From positions 24,972 through 88,971 of the forward strand of contig NZ_JAGGOT010000081.1 of the NCBI RefSeq assembly GCF_018614195.1: 64,000 nt of DNA, in the 5' to 3' direction. Position 1 is the first letter of the stretch, and every line of letters begins with the position of its first letter. Made by a program: the position numbers and the translations under genes. This DNA comes from Streptomyces sp. ISL-43. Its GTDB lineage: Bacteria; Actinomycetota; Actinomycetes; Streptomycetales; Streptomycetaceae. Shown here piece by piece: positions 1 through 8,629 of the stretch. The notes under the pieces are model-generated. The model was not told the DNA's origin. It searched no databases and saw only the letters and a program-made list of their open reading frames with translations.

Positions 1-35
1 GGGGCCGGGGGCGGGTCCACCCGGATAGGCGACAA

Positions 36-58
36 CCCCGCCGGGGCCCCCGGCGGGG
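36..58. terminator. G+C-rich hairpin at the left edge
   Basis: A 9-bp perfect inverted repeat (CCCCGCCGG / CCGGCGGGG) with a 5-nt loop. It has no T-run. It may terminate a gene lying to the left of the window; the direction cannot be decided. Confidence 0.3.
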
Positions 59-189
59 CTGCGGCGGCCCCGGAGTTGACGCGTCCGCGGCCCGTCCGAC
101 CGGCCGCGGAGCGGGCCGGTCGGCACCGGGCACGGCCTGGACGTGGGCCGCGCCCGCGCCCGCGGGCGGTGGAGGCGGTGCCCGTCCCT

Positions 190-203
190 GACACGAACGT
201 GTC
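190..203. promoter_or_regulatory. candidate TetR operator
   Basis: A perfect palindrome, GACACG-AA-CGTGTC, lies about 80 bp upstream of the TetR gene that starts at 285. Palindromes of this size are typical TetR-family operators, so autoregulation is inferred. No binding data are implied. Confidence 0.4.
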
Positions 204-284
204 GTCGGCGGCGCCCGTGACGGCCGGGCGGGGAGGACGGATACCCTGACCGCCCACTCCGCGTCAGAAAGGACCCCGTCCGCC

Positions 285-950
285 GTGATGACCGACCAGC
301 GGCCCGCGCCGTCCGCGCCGGCGGCCGGACTGCGCGAGCGCAAGAAGCGGCGCACCCGCGACGCGCTGCTGCGCGCCGCGCTCCACCTCTTCACCGCCCA
401 GGGGTACGAGGAGACCACCGTCGACGAGATCACCGACGCGGTGGACGTCTCCCAGCGCACCTTCTTCCGGTACTTCGCCAACAAGGAGGAGGTCGCCTTC
501 GCCGTCCAGGACCTGGTCGAATCGCACTTCGTCGCGGCGCTGCGCGCCCGGCCGCCCGCCGAGGGCCCCCTGGAAGCGATGCGCGCGGCCGTGCTGGACG
601 CCTGGGACACCATCGAGGAGGCCATCTCGGACCTGGTCCCGGTCGACCTGTACATGCGCAGCTACCGGCTCATCGAGTCCACACCGGCCCTGCTCGCCGT
701 GCACCTGCGCCGCTCCACCGAACTGGAGGAGCGGATCGCCCGGCTGATCGCCGAGCGCGAGGACCTGGACGTGGACGCCGATCCCCGGCCCCGGGTGGCC
801 GTCGCCGCCTTCTCGGGCGTGATGCGGGTCACCGGCCGCCTCTGGGGCCAGGGCGAGGACACCAGCGTCGACACGATCCGGCGGATGACCGTCCGCTACC
901 TCGACCAGATCGGCCCGGCGCTGGCCGCGGCCTGGCGCCGTCCCGGCTGA
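285..950 (+). CDS. TetR/AcrR family transcriptional regulator
   Basis: A 221-residue one-component DNA-binding repressor. The N-terminal helix-turn-helix spans about residues 20-65 (RTRDALLRAALHLF, then DAVDVSQRTFFRYFANKEE, a classical TetR recognition helix followed by F/YF). The remaining ~150 residues form a helical ligand-binding/dimerisation domain with no recognisable ligand signature. Start: GTG at 285 or ATG at 288, both downstream of an AGAAAGGA ribosome site. The next gene on the same strand is an unrelated membrane hydrolase 174 bp away, so a regulatory target other than its own promoter cannot be named. The palindrome at 190-203 is the likely operator. Confidence 0.85.
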   Translation: MMTDQRPAPSAPAAGLRERKKRRTRDALLRAALHLFTAQGYEETTVDEITDAVDVSQRTFFRYFANKEEVAFAVQDLVESHFVAALRARPPAEGPLEAMRAAVLDAWDTIEEAISDLVPVDLYMRSYRLIESTPALLAVHLRRSTELEERIARLIAEREDLDVDADPRPRVAVAAFSGVMRVTGRLWGQGEDTSVDTIRRMTVRYLDQIGPALAAAWRRPG

Positions 951-1123
951 CCGGCGGCGGCCCGGGCCGCGGGTCCGCCCGTACGAAGGGTCCCTGGCCG
1001 CGCGTCCGCCCGTACGCGGCCCCGTACGCGATCTCCGCCGGTGGCGGCCCGCCGCGCACGGTCGGCGGTGACTCCGGTCACCCCGCGCGCCACTGCCCGG
1101 GGCGGTCTCCTACCCTGAGCTCA

Positions 1124-2359
1124 GTGAACCTGCCCGGCCCCGCCCATCCCCTCGCGTCCGACATCGTCGCGCGTCCGGCCGCCCTGCGCACCCTGCTCGC
1201 GCTGGCGGTGGTCTTCCTCATGCTCGCGACCACCGGCTGGACCTCGGTGTACCGGCCCGAGGGCGGCGTGTCCCCGCGCGAGGCGGCGCTCGCCTCCTGG
1301 GCCCAGGCGCGCTTCGGCGGCCGGGCGCTGCCCGCCGCCGACGCCCCCGCGCGGACGGTGGCGCGCTTCTTCGCGAGCCTGGACGGCGCCCAGCGCGCCC
1401 GGCTCGCCGAGGCCCACCCGCTCGTCGTCGGCAGCCTCGACGGCGCTCCGGTCACCGCCCGCTACCGGGCCAACCGGATCGGCCTGCAGCGGGCCGCGCG
1501 GCTCGAGGAGGCCCACCGGGGCGACGTCTCGCTGGCCCCCGCCGACCGCGCCACGGCCGCGCGGCGCGCCCACCGCTTCGAGTCCCTCGCCGAACCCCGC
1601 CGGCAGATCCTCACCTTCGACCCCACCGGCGGCGGCCTCGTCGCCGAGGTCTTCGGCGATCTCGACGCGGCCCGCCGGGTCTCGGTGATCGTCCCCGGCG
1701 TCGACACCGACGCGCTCACCTTCGAGCGCACCGAGCGGCGCCTGACCGCCCCCGTCGGCATGGCGGAGTCCCTGTACGGGGCCGAGCGCGCGACCGCGCC
1801 CACGAGCCGGACGGCGGTCATCGCCTGGGCCGGCTACACCGCCCCGACCGGGGTCGGCATGGACGCGGCGACGGGCCGGATGGCCGTGGACGGCGCGGCC
1901 AGGCTGCGCGCGCTGGCCGACGCGCTGCCCGGGCGCTCCAGTGTGGCGCTGTTCTGCCACAGCTACGGCTCCGTGGTGTGCGGGGTCGCCGCGGACGAAC
2001 TGCCGGCCCGGGTCACGGACATCGCGGTGGCCGGCAGCCCGGGAATGCGGGCCGACACCGTCGGGGACCTGGGCACTTCGGCGCGGGTGTGGTCGATGCG
2101 GGACTCCGGCGACTGGATCGCCGACGTGCCGCACCTGGAGTTCGGCGGACTGGGCCACGGCGCGGATCCGGTCGCTCCGGGGTTCGGCGCGCGCGTGCTG
2201 TCCGCGGCCGGGGCCAAGAGCCACACCGGCTATTTCGAGCCAGGGACCGCCTCCCTGGACAACTTCGCCAAAATCGGAACCGGTGAGTTCGGTTCCACTG
2301 TGTGCGCCACCGGGGACGACACGTGCCGGCGCGGAGTATCCCGCGCGGACGGTTCCTGA
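1124..2359 (+). CDS. alpha/beta hydrolase (DUF1023/PF06259-like), membrane-anchored
   Basis: A 411-residue protein with a GTG start. An N-terminal hydrophobic segment at about residues 20-42 (LRTLLALAVVFLMLATTGW) should anchor or export it. The C-terminal half has the Streptomyces alpha/beta-hydrolase arrangement VSVIVPGVDTD...VIAWAGYTAP...ALFCHSYGSVVCG. The serine in CHSYGS is the nucleophile elbow; Asp (around DSGDWIADVPH) and a late His (AKSHTGYF) are candidates for the rest of the triad. The substrate is unknown. The gene stands alone between a TetR gene and a DUF4429 gene and shows no operon signs. Confidence 0.75.
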   Translation: MNLPGPAHPLASDIVARPAALRTLLALAVVFLMLATTGWTSVYRPEGGVSPREAALASWAQARFGGRALPAADAPARTVARFFASLDGAQRARLAEAHPLVVGSLDGAPVTARYRANRIGLQRAARLEEAHRGDVSLAPADRATAARRAHRFESLAEPRRQILTFDPTGGGLVAEVFGDLDAARRVSVIVPGVDTDALTFERTERRLTAPVGMAESLYGAERATAPTSRTAVIAWAGYTAPTGVGMDAATGRMAVDGAARLRALADALPGRSSVALFCHSYGSVVCGVAADELPARVTDIAVAGSPGMRADTVGDLGTSARVWSMRDSGDWIADVPHLEFGGLGHGADPVAPGFGARVLSAAGAKSHTGYFEPGTASLDNFAKIGTGEFGSTVCATGDDTCRRGVSRADGS

Positions 2360-2433
2360 CCCGCCCGGACGACCCGAAATCGGACCTCACAGCGGGGGGA
2401 CGCGTGGGGGTGCGTCCCTTTACGATGTGCCGC

Positions 2434-3264
2434 ATGGGTGACGTACTGGCCGGAAACCATGCCGTCTGGGAGTTCGACCGCACCACGGACTCGATGATCA
2501 TCCGCTTCGCACGGGGGATGCGAACGCCCAGGCTCTGGCACGCCCTGGGGGCGCGCCGGATCCCCCTCGAAGCGTTGTCCGGGGTGAGCCTGACCGCGGG
2601 ACGGCGGGGCACCGTGGTGCTGCGCGCGTGCGCACGGGTGGGCGCGGACCCCCTGATGGAGGTCGCGGCGGGGCAGCTGAGGGAAGTGTGCGATCCGTAC
2701 CGGCTGGTGCTGCCGGGCGACGCGCGGGGGCGGGCCGCGGCCTTCGCGCAGGCCCTGCGCGAGCGGCTGGGCCCGGCCGGGCCGGCCGACCGCTTCCTGG
2801 TCTCGGCGCCCGAGCCGCCGCTCGCCCTGAAGGCGTACGACGCGCGCCTCGCCTTCGACGGCGGCGCCGTCACCTTCCACTGGTCCCGTACGGGGGCCAC
2901 GAGCACCAAGTGGAAGGCGGGCGACCAGCGTTATCCGCTGGCCGCGCTGACCGGCGTCGAATGGCACTCCGCGGACCGTCCCGGGGGCCACCTGCGGCTG
3001 TCGGTCCGTGACGCCCCGGGCGATCCGCGCCCGGACCACGACCTCGCCTCGGCCGTCTTCGGCGTGGGCTACGGGGCCGTGCACGAGTCCTTGCCGTTCG
3101 CGGCCTGCGTACTGGCCGCGCTGCGCGGCCGTACCCCGGTCGCCTCCGTACCGGCGCCCCGCCCGGGCGGCCGGCTGCGGCACCTGAGCGAGCTGCACGG
3201 CGCGGGCCTGCTCACGGACGCGGAGTACGCGGCCCTGTGCGACCGCTTCGCGGCGGAGGCCTAG
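2434..3264 (+). CDS. DUF4429 domain protein with C-terminal SHOCT motif
   Basis: 276 residues. The start was placed at ATG 2434 because the protein then begins MGDVLAGNHAVWEF, the usual beginning of this actinobacterial family; an in-frame ATG at 2425 is the alternative. Two related beta-rich repeats are visible: about residues 10-105 (TDSMIIRFARG...IPLEALSGVSL) and 120-235 (LAFDGGAVTFHWSRTG...YPLAALTGVEW). The last ~30 residues (LRHLSELHGAGLLTDAEYAALC) are a SHOCT-type helical tail, often involved in oligomerisation. The function of the family is unknown. No signal peptide or membrane segment is seen. Confidence 0.75.
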   Translation: MGDVLAGNHAVWEFDRTTDSMIIRFARGMRTPRLWHALGARRIPLEALSGVSLTAGRRGTVVLRACARVGADPLMEVAAGQLREVCDPYRLVLPGDARGRAAAFAQALRERLGPAGPADRFLVSAPEPPLALKAYDARLAFDGGAVTFHWSRTGATSTKWKAGDQRYPLAALTGVEWHSADRPGGHLRLSVRDAPGDPRPDHDLASAVFGVGYGAVHESLPFAACVLAALRGRTPVASVPAPRPGGRLRHLSELHGAGLLTDAEYAALCDRFAAEA

Positions 3265-3275
3265 CCCTCCGCCGC
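3250..3275. terminator. hairpin containing the DUF4429 stop codon
   Basis: An inverted repeat GCGGCGGAGG / CCTCCGCCGC with the TAG stop of the upstream gene in its loop. It lies between two convergent genes and could terminate either. No T-run, so moderate confidence only. Confidence 0.45.
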
Positions 3276-3304
3276 GAGGCCCGGCCGCGTGCGGAGCCGT
3301 CCGG

Positions 3305-4330
3305 TCAGCGGGCCTCGCGGGCCGCCGACGTGGAGGACATGTCCGGGTAGCGGTCACCCGCGACCCGGCCCGCGATCGGCTCCAGGAGCGCCAGCTCGGC
3401 TGCCGTCAGGACGATCCGGGTCGCCGCCGTGTTCTCCGCGAGCCGCTCCGGCCTGCGCGTGCCGGGGATCGGGACCACCGTCAGCCCGTGTACCGCCGAC
3501 CGCTGCTGCACCCACGCCAGCGCGATCTGCCCCGGCGTGGCCTCCCGCGCCGCCGCGATCTCCCGTACGGGCGCCAGCAGCGCCGCGTTCGCCTTCGCGT
3601 TGTCGCCCGTGAAGCGGGGCTGGTACTGCCGGTAGTCGCCGGCCGTCAGCTCCGTCGTCGCGTCCGTGAACGCGCCGGTCAGGAAGCCGCGCCCGAGCGG
3701 GGAGTACGGCACGAGCGCCACTCCGAGCTCCGCCGCCGCGCCCACCGCGCTGCGCTCCACGTCCCGGCTGAAGAGCGACCACTCGGACTGGAGCGCCGCG
3801 ATCGGGTGCACGGCGTGCGCCTCGCGCAGCTCGGCTCCGGTCACCTCGCTCAGCCCGAGGTGGCGCACCTTCCCCTCCCGGACCAACTCCGCCATCGCTC
3901 CCACCGATTCGGCGAACGGCACGACCGGATCGTGCCGGTGCATGTAGTACAGGTCGATCACCTCGGTCCCGAGCCTGCGCAGGCTGTCCTCCACCGCCTG
4001 CCGGACGTACGCCGCGTCGTTGCGGATGCCCCGGTACACCGGGTCGTCGGTGCGCTCGATGGCGAACTTCGTGGCGAGGGTGATCTCTTCGCGGTGCGCG
4101 GCCACGAACGGCGCGAGGAACTCCTCGTTCGCGCCCCGCCCGTAGACGTCGGCGGTGTCGAAGAGGGTGACCCCGGCGGCCAGCGCCGCGTCGAGGGTCC
4201 GGCGGGCGACCGCCTCGTCCGTGTCCCCGTAGAACTCGCTCATGCCCATGCAGCCGAGGCCCTGGACGCCCACCAGCGGGCCGCCCTTGCCCAGTTCGGC
4301 CTTCTCGATCTCCACCGTGTTCCCGGTCAT
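3305..4330 (-). CDS. aldo/keto reductase
   Basis: A 341-residue NADPH-dependent (beta/alpha)8-barrel oxidoreductase. The catalytic tetrad is visible: Asp and Tyr in FDTADVYGRG (about residues 50-58), Lys in LATKFAI (about 85), His in YYMHRHDP (about 120). NADP-binding segments include VPYSPLGRGFLTG and PIPGTRRPERLAEN. It belongs to the AKR11/13-like group of cytosolic reductases that act on small aldehydes or ketones. The start is ATG 4330, which overlaps the stop of the upstream MerR gene (ATGA), so the two are translationally coupled. Its expression is therefore expected to follow the MerR operator at 4761-4778. Confidence 0.9.
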   Translation of the reverse strand: MTGNTVEIEKAELGKGGPLVGVQGLGCMGMSEFYGDTDEAVARRTLDAALAAGVTLFDTADVYGRGANEEFLAPFVAAHREEITLATKFAIERTDDPVYRGIRNDAAYVRQAVEDSLRRLGTEVIDLYYMHRHDPVVPFAESVGAMAELVREGKVRHLGLSEVTGAELREAHAVHPIAALQSEWSLFSRDVERSAVGAAAELGVALVPYSPLGRGFLTGAFTDATTELTAGDYRQYQPRFTGDNAKANAALLAPVREIAAAREATPGQIALAWVQQRSAVHGLTVVPIPGTRRPERLAENTAATRIVLTAAELALLEPIAGRVAGDRYPDMSSTSAAREAR

Positions 4331-4743
4331 GTCCTGCCTGCCTCTTCCGCGACGGTGCACATCGCAACGGTGCTCATCGAATACGTGTCGATCTTGTAGT
4401 CCAGTACGGCGAGCGCGTCGCCCAGTTCCGCGATCCGCGCCCGTACCTCGCGGCGCGTGCGTTCCAGCAGTTCGCGCCGCTGGTCGACGGTGTGCGCGCC
4501 CTCGCGGACCAGTTCCGCGTACCGGACCATGTCCGCCACCGACATCCCGGTGGCGCGCAGTTTGCCCACGAAGGCCAGCCAGTCGAGGTCCTTGTCGCTG
4601 AAGCGGCGCTGGCCCGAGTGCGAGCGGTCCACGTGCGGCATGAGGCCGATCCGCTCGTACCAGCGCAGCGTGTGCTGGGTCAGACCGGTCCGGGCCTCGA
4701 CCTCGCTGATCGTGTAACGCGTCTGCGTCTGCGTCAGGCTCAT
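4327..4743 (-). CDS. MerR family regulator, NmlR/AdhR-like
   Basis: 138 residues. The winged HTH (TRYTISEVEARTGLTQHTLRWYERIGL) is at residues ~8-35 and the second wing (RSHSGQRRFSDKDLDWL) follows. A long dimerisation helix then carries LRATGMSVADMVRYAELVREG. No cysteine cluster of a metal sensor is seen, fitting the NmlR/AdhR type that senses aldehyde or redox stress, as does the downstream coupled aldo/keto reductase. Start ATG 4743 was preferred over longer frames because it places the gene just beside the 18-bp operator. The stop overlaps the next start as ATGA. Confidence 0.88.
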   Translation of the reverse strand: MSLTQTQTRYTISEVEARTGLTQHTLRWYERIGLMPHVDRSHSGQRRFSDKDLDWLAFVGKLRATGMSVADMVRYAELVREGAHTVDQRRELLERTRREVRARIAELGDALAVLDYKIDTYSMSTVAMCTVAEEAGRT

Positions 4744-4760
4744 GGCCACCACGCTAAAAC

Positions 4761-4778
4761 CTTGGAGTGCACTCCAAG
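4761..4778. promoter_or_regulatory. perfect 18-bp MerR-type operator in a divergent promoter
   Basis: CTTGGAGTGCACTCCAAG is a perfect palindrome. It ends 18 bp from the MerR start (4743) on one side and 18 bp from the beta-lactamase-fold gene start (4796) on the other. It matches the CTTGGAGT-nn-ACTCCAAG form known for NmlR/AdhR-type MerR proteins. One protein dimer bound here could control both directions. Confidence 0.8.
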
Positions 4779-4795
4779 CAAGTAGGCTCGGCCGC

Positions 4796-5635
4796 ATGGA
4801 GAGCATGCAGAGTCTGCGGACCATCGAGAACTGGCCGGTTCCGACCGCCGCGGCCGCCGTGGTCCGCGCCGACGGGACCGTACTGGGCACCCACGGCCCG
4901 GTGGACCACCGCTTCGCCCTGGCCTCCGTCACCAAGCCGCTCGCCGCCTACGCCGCCCTCGTCGCCTACGAGGAGGGCGCGATCGAGCTGGACGAGCCGG
5001 CCGGGCCCGAGGGCTCCACGGTCCGCCACCTGCTGGCGCACACCAGCGGGCTGGCCTTCGACGAGCACCGCGTGACCTCCCCGCCCGGACAGCGCCGCCT
5101 GTACTCGAACGCCGGCTTCGAGGTGCTCGGCGACCACATCGCGAAGGCCACCGGGATCGCCTTCGCCGAGTACCTGCACCAGGCCGTCTTCGAACCGCTG
5201 GGCATGGCGTCGACCAGCCTGGACGGCTCCCCCGCCAAGGACGGCGTCTCCACCGTCGGCGACCTCGTGCGCTTCGCCGCCGAACTCCAGCAGCCCCGGC
5301 TGCTGGACGTCCGCACCGTCGCCGAGGCCACCGCCGTGGTCCACCCCGGCCTCAAGGGCGTCCTGCCCGGCTACGGCCACCAGTCCCCCAACGACTGGGG
5401 CCTCGGCCTGGAGATCCGCGACGGGAAGGCCCCGCACTGGACGGGTGCCGGCTCCTCGCCGCGCACCTTCGGGCACTTCGGGCAGGCCGGGACCTTCCTG
5501 TGGGTGGACCCGGACGCGCGCGCCGCGTGCGTGGCGCTGACCGACCGCCCCTTCGGCCCGTGGGCCGTGGAGGCCTGGCCCGCGTTCACCGACGCGGTGC
5601 TCGCCGAGCTCGGCGAGCTCGGCGAGCTCGGCTAG
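4796..5635 (+). CDS. serine hydrolase, beta-lactamase/penicillin-binding fold
   Basis: 279 residues. The class C/esterase motifs are present: SVTK (Ser-x-x-Lys, about residue 43, in FALASVTKPLAAY), YSN (about residue 103, in RLYSNAGFEVL) and a C-terminal HFGQ in place of KTG (FGHFGQAGTFLWVD). No signal peptide is seen, which favours a cytosolic esterase or peptidase over a true beta-lactamase. It is divergent from the MerR-AKR pair and shares the 18-bp operator. The 3' end carries a GAGCTCGGC 9-bp repeat encoding ELGELGELG. Its stop overlaps the convergent pirin stop (CTAG). Confidence 0.82.
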   Translation: MESMQSLRTIENWPVPTAAAAVVRADGTVLGTHGPVDHRFALASVTKPLAAYAALVAYEEGAIELDEPAGPEGSTVRHLLAHTSGLAFDEHRVTSPPGQRRLYSNAGFEVLGDHIAKATGIAFAEYLHQAVFEPLGMASTSLDGSPAKDGVSTVGDLVRFAAELQQPRLLDVRTVAEATAVVHPGLKGVLPGYGHQSPNDWGLGLEIRDGKAPHWTGAGSSPRTFGHFGQAGTFLWVDPDARAACVALTDRPFGPWAVEAWPAFTDAVLAELGELGELG

Positions 5636-6303
5636 GGAAGTTCCCAGATCAGCAGCTCGCCCGGGGAGCCGGCGACGAGCTCCACGTCCGGCTCGCCGGT
5701 GATCCGCAGCGAGTCGCCGGGGCCGATCTCCTCGCCGTCATCGCCCTTTTCGCCGTCCAGGCGCAGGTCTCCCCGTACGACGTGCACGTACACGCGCTCG
5801 GCCGCCGGTACGGCGACCCGCTCGCCCGCGCCCGGACGCCGTACGTGCAGGACGGCCCCGGCAGCCGGCACCGCGTAGGGCGTGCTGTCGGCGATGCCCC
5901 TGACCAGGGCGTACGAGGGCTCCCCGGACGGGTCGAGCGGCGCGAGCCACATCTGGACGAAGCGCAGCGGCCCGGGGCCGTCGTTGCGCTCGACGTGGCG
6001 CGTACCGGACGCGGCACCGAGGTGCTGTACGTCGCCGGGCCGCACCAGGGTGGCGGCCCCCGTGCCGTCGCGGTGGGTGAGCTCGCCCTCGGCCACCCAG
6101 GTCACGATCTCGGTGTGGCTGTGGGGGTGCTCGTCGAAGCCGGCGCCGGGGGCGAGGATCTCCTCGTTGCACGCCATGACCGGGCCGAAGCGCAGGTTGT
6201 CCGGGTCGTAGTGGGGCCCGAAGGAGAAGGCGTGCCGGGTGGCGATCCCGGCTTCCCGATCCCCGCCCTCGTACCGGTCGGCGCCTCGGCGTACATCAAT
6301 CAT
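5632..6303 (-). CDS. pirin family protein (bicupin)
   Basis: 223 residues. The N-terminal cupin carries the metal-ligand pattern HPHSHTEIVTWVAEGEL (about residues 58-75: three His plus Glu), with MACNEEILAPGAGFDEH before it and TRHVERNDGPGPLRFVQMWL after it. The second cupin half (VHVVRGDLRLDG...GDSLRI) is more degenerate, as usual in pirins. Family members are iron-binding quercetinase-like or regulatory proteins. Start ATG 6303 (MIDVRRG) was preferred; ATG 6312 is in frame. The gene is convergent with the serine hydrolase and the two stop codons share four bases. Confidence 0.88.
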   Translation of the reverse strand: MIDVRRGADRYEGGDREAGIATRHAFSFGPHYDPDNLRFGPVMACNEEILAPGAGFDEHPHSHTEIVTWVAEGELTHRDGTGAATLVRPGDVQHLGAASGTRHVERNDGPGPLRFVQMWLAPLDPSGEPSYALVRGIADSTPYAVPAAGAVLHVRRPGAGERVAVPAAERVYVHVVRGDLRLDGEKGDDGEEIGPGDSLRITGEPDVELVAGSPGELLIWELP

Positions 6304-6385
6304 GAGGGCCACCGTAGCCCCCGGGCCGGGCGGCGCCCGCGGTACCGGACACCGCGCGGGCTTCCCGATAAGGCAGTCTTGTCAC

Positions 6386-7603
6386 GTGCCCCAACCCGAA
6401 CGTGAGCATTCCCCCGCGATCCATTCCGCGCATCCGGCTCCCGCCCATCCGCATTCCGCGACGCTGCGGCGGCTCGAGAAGTCCTCCGGCCGGCTCGCCG
6501 CCAACGCCATCGCGCGCATGGACGAGACCCTGCCGTGGTACCGGGCGATGCCACCGGAGAACCGGTCCTGGATCGGCCTGGTCGCCCAGGCCGGCATCGC
6601 CGCGTTCACCGAGTGGTTCCGGCACCCGGAGACCCCGCAGGCGATCTCCACCGACGTCTTCGGGACGGCTCCGCGGGAGCTGACCCGGGCGATCACCCTG
6701 CGCCAGACCGTCGAGATGGTGCGGACCACGATCGAGGTCATGGAGACCGCGATCGACGAGGTCGCGGCGCCCGGCGACGAGTCGATCCTGCGCGAGGCGC
6801 TGCTGGTGTACGCCCGGGAGATCGCCTTCGCGACCGCCCAGGTGTACGCGCAGGCCGCCGAGGCCCGGGGGGCGTGGGACGCCCGGCTGGAGTCGCTGGT
6901 CGTCAACGCGGTGCTCTCCGGGGAGGCCGACGAGGGCGCCCTGTCCCGGGCGGCGGCGCTCGGCTGGAACTCCCCGGACCACGTGTGCGTGGTGCTGGGC
7001 ACCGCGCCGGAGGGCGACAGCGAGCTGACGGTCGAAGCGATCCGGCGCGCGGCCCGCCACCACAAGCTGCAGGTCCTCACCGGTGTGCTCGGCGACCGGC
7101 TCGTGGTCATCGCGGGCGGCAGCGACAATCCGATGCAGGTCGCGAAGTCCTTGATCGGGCCGTTCGCGGCGGGTCCCGTGGTGGCAGGCCCGGTCGTCCC
7201 GGACCTGCTGAACGCCACGAAGTCCGCGCAGGCCGCGGCCGCCGGGCTCAAGGCCTGCACGGCCTGGCAGGACGCTCCGCGGCCGGTGCTGGCGGACGAT
7301 CTCCTGCCCGAGCGCGCGATCGCCTCGGACCCTTCGGCTCGCGAGCAGCTGGTGGAGGAGATCTACAGACCACTGGAGGAGGCCGGTTCGGCACTCCTGG
7401 AGACGCTCAGCGTCTATCTGGAGCAGGCGAGCAGCCTCGAAGGCGCAGCTCGGATGCTGTTCGTGCACCCGAACACCGTGCGCTACCGGCTGCGACGTGT
7501 GACGGACGTCACCGGCTGGTCGCCCTCAGATGTCCGTTCCGCGTTCACTCTGCGAATCGCCCTGATCCTCGGGCGTCTGGCCGACGGCGATCCGCAGTCC
7601 TAG
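6386..7603 (+). CDS. fasR: FasR, PucR/CdaR-type activator of fatty-acid synthase genes
   Basis: 405 residues with a GTG start (MPQPERE). The C-terminal PucR-type helix-turn-helix is clear at about residues 350-395 (LSVYLEQASSLEGAARMLFVHPNTVRYRLRR). The central region (about 180-300) is a GGDEF-like PucR linker. It lies directly upstream of and co-directional with fabD-fabH-acpP-fabF, matching the established Streptomyces arrangement in which FasR binds the fabD promoter and activates the operon. Gene identity rests on this context and the HTH. The gap to fabD is 89 bp. Confidence 0.88.
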   Translation: MPQPEREHSPAIHSAHPAPAHPHSATLRRLEKSSGRLAANAIARMDETLPWYRAMPPENRSWIGLVAQAGIAAFTEWFRHPETPQAISTDVFGTAPRELTRAITLRQTVEMVRTTIEVMETAIDEVAAPGDESILREALLVYAREIAFATAQVYAQAAEARGAWDARLESLVVNAVLSGEADEGALSRAAALGWNSPDHVCVVLGTAPEGDSELTVEAIRRAARHHKLQVLTGVLGDRLVVIAGGSDNPMQVAKSLIGPFAAGPVVAGPVVPDLLNATKSAQAAAAGLKACTAWQDAPRPVLADDLLPERAIASDPSAREQLVEEIYRPLEEAGSALLETLSVYLEQASSLEGAARMLFVHPNTVRYRLRRVTDVTGWSPSDVRSAFTLRIALILGRLADGDPQS

Positions 7604-7692
7604 ACTTTTGTCGGACATCAACAATTACCCCGAAGGTTCTTCGTCCCTGTCCCCACGGGCGGCGCGGACCGAACACAAGAGAGAGTGTGAGG
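7604..7692 (+). promoter_or_regulatory. fasR-fabD intergenic region, expected fab promoter/FasR site
   Basis: An 89-bp gap holding a relatively A+T-rich stretch (ACTTTTGTCGGACATCAAC, then AATTACCCCG). By analogy with other Streptomyces it should carry the fabDHPF promoter and the FasR box. I cannot pick a convincing -35/-10 pair by eye. Confidence 0.4.
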
Positions 7693-8610
7693 GTGCTCGT
7701 ACTCGTCGCTCCCGGCCAAGGCGCACAGACGCCCGGCTTCCTGACTCCCTGGCTCGAACTGCCCGGCGCCGCTGACCGCGTCGCCGGCTGGTCGGACGCC
7801 ATCGGGCTCGACCTTGCCCACTACGGCACGAAGGCCGACGCGGACGAGATCCGCGACACGGCCGTGGCGCAGCCCCTGCTGGTTGCCGCCGGTCTGCTTT
7901 CCGCGTCCGAGCTCGGCGCACGCACCGCCTTCGGTGCCGTCGCGGGCCACAGCGTCGGCGAGATCACCGCCGCCGCCTACGCCGGCGTACTGTCCGACAC
8001 GGACGCGCTGTCCTTCGTACGCACCCGGGGGCTCGGCATGGCCGAGGCCGCGGCGATCACCGCTACGGGCATGGCGGCGATCCTCGGCGGTGAGCCGGAC
8101 GTCGTCGTGGCCCACCTGGAGAAGCTGGGTCTGACCCCGGCGAACGTCAACGGCGCGGGCCAGATCGTCGCCGCGGGGACCATGGAGCAGATCGCGGCCC
8201 TGGAGGCCGAGAAGCCCGAGGGTTCCATGAAGGTCGTCGCCCTCAAGGTCGCGGGCGCCTTCCACACGCACCACATGGCTCCGGCGGTCACCGGCCTGGA
8301 GAAGGCCGCAGCGGCCCTCACCCCGGCCGACCCGGCGCTGAAGTACGTATCGAACAAGGATGGTCAGGTCGTGACCACGGGCGCCGACGTCGTCGCCCGG
8401 CTGGTCGGCCAGGTGGCCAATCCGGTCCGCTGGGACCTGTGCATGGAGACGTTCGCCGAACTGGGCGTCACGGGGATCATCGAGCTGTCTCCCGGTGGCA
8501 CCCTGACGGGTCTGGCCAAGCGCGCGCTGAAGGGCGTACCGAGCGTGGCCCTCCGGACCCCGGACGATCTCGAGAAGGCCGCGGCGCTCGTCGCCGAGCA
8601 CGCGGCCTGA
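7693..8610 (+). CDS. fabD: malonyl-CoA:ACP malonyltransferase
   Basis: 305 residues. Transfers malonyl from CoA to ACP, supplying extender units for FAS II and possibly polyketide synthases. The nucleophile Ser is in AGHSVGEITAAAYAG (about residue 88), the catalytic His in AGAFHTHHM (about 195), and LVLVAPGQGAQTPGF is the canonical N-terminus. GTG 7693 gives MLVLVAPGQG; GTG 7687 is a possible alternative two codons upstream. First gene of fabD-fabH-acpP-fabF, 19 bp before fabH. Confidence 0.95.
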   Translation: MLVLVAPGQGAQTPGFLTPWLELPGAADRVAGWSDAIGLDLAHYGTKADADEIRDTAVAQPLLVAAGLLSASELGARTAFGAVAGHSVGEITAAAYAGVLSDTDALSFVRTRGLGMAEAAAITATGMAAILGGEPDVVVAHLEKLGLTPANVNGAGQIVAAGTMEQIAALEAEKPEGSMKVVALKVAGAFHTHHMAPAVTGLEKAAAALTPADPALKYVSNKDGQVVTTGADVVARLVGQVANPVRWDLCMETFAELGVTGIIELSPGGTLTGLAKRALKGVPSVALRTPDDLEKAAALVAEHAA

Positions 8611-8629
8611 GAGAAGGAGCCCACACAGC

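Noticed and set aside
5605..5635. GAGCTCGGC tandem repeat as a separate repeat element
   Set aside because: Only about three units, fully within the serine-hydrolase coding end; simple slippage is sufficient.
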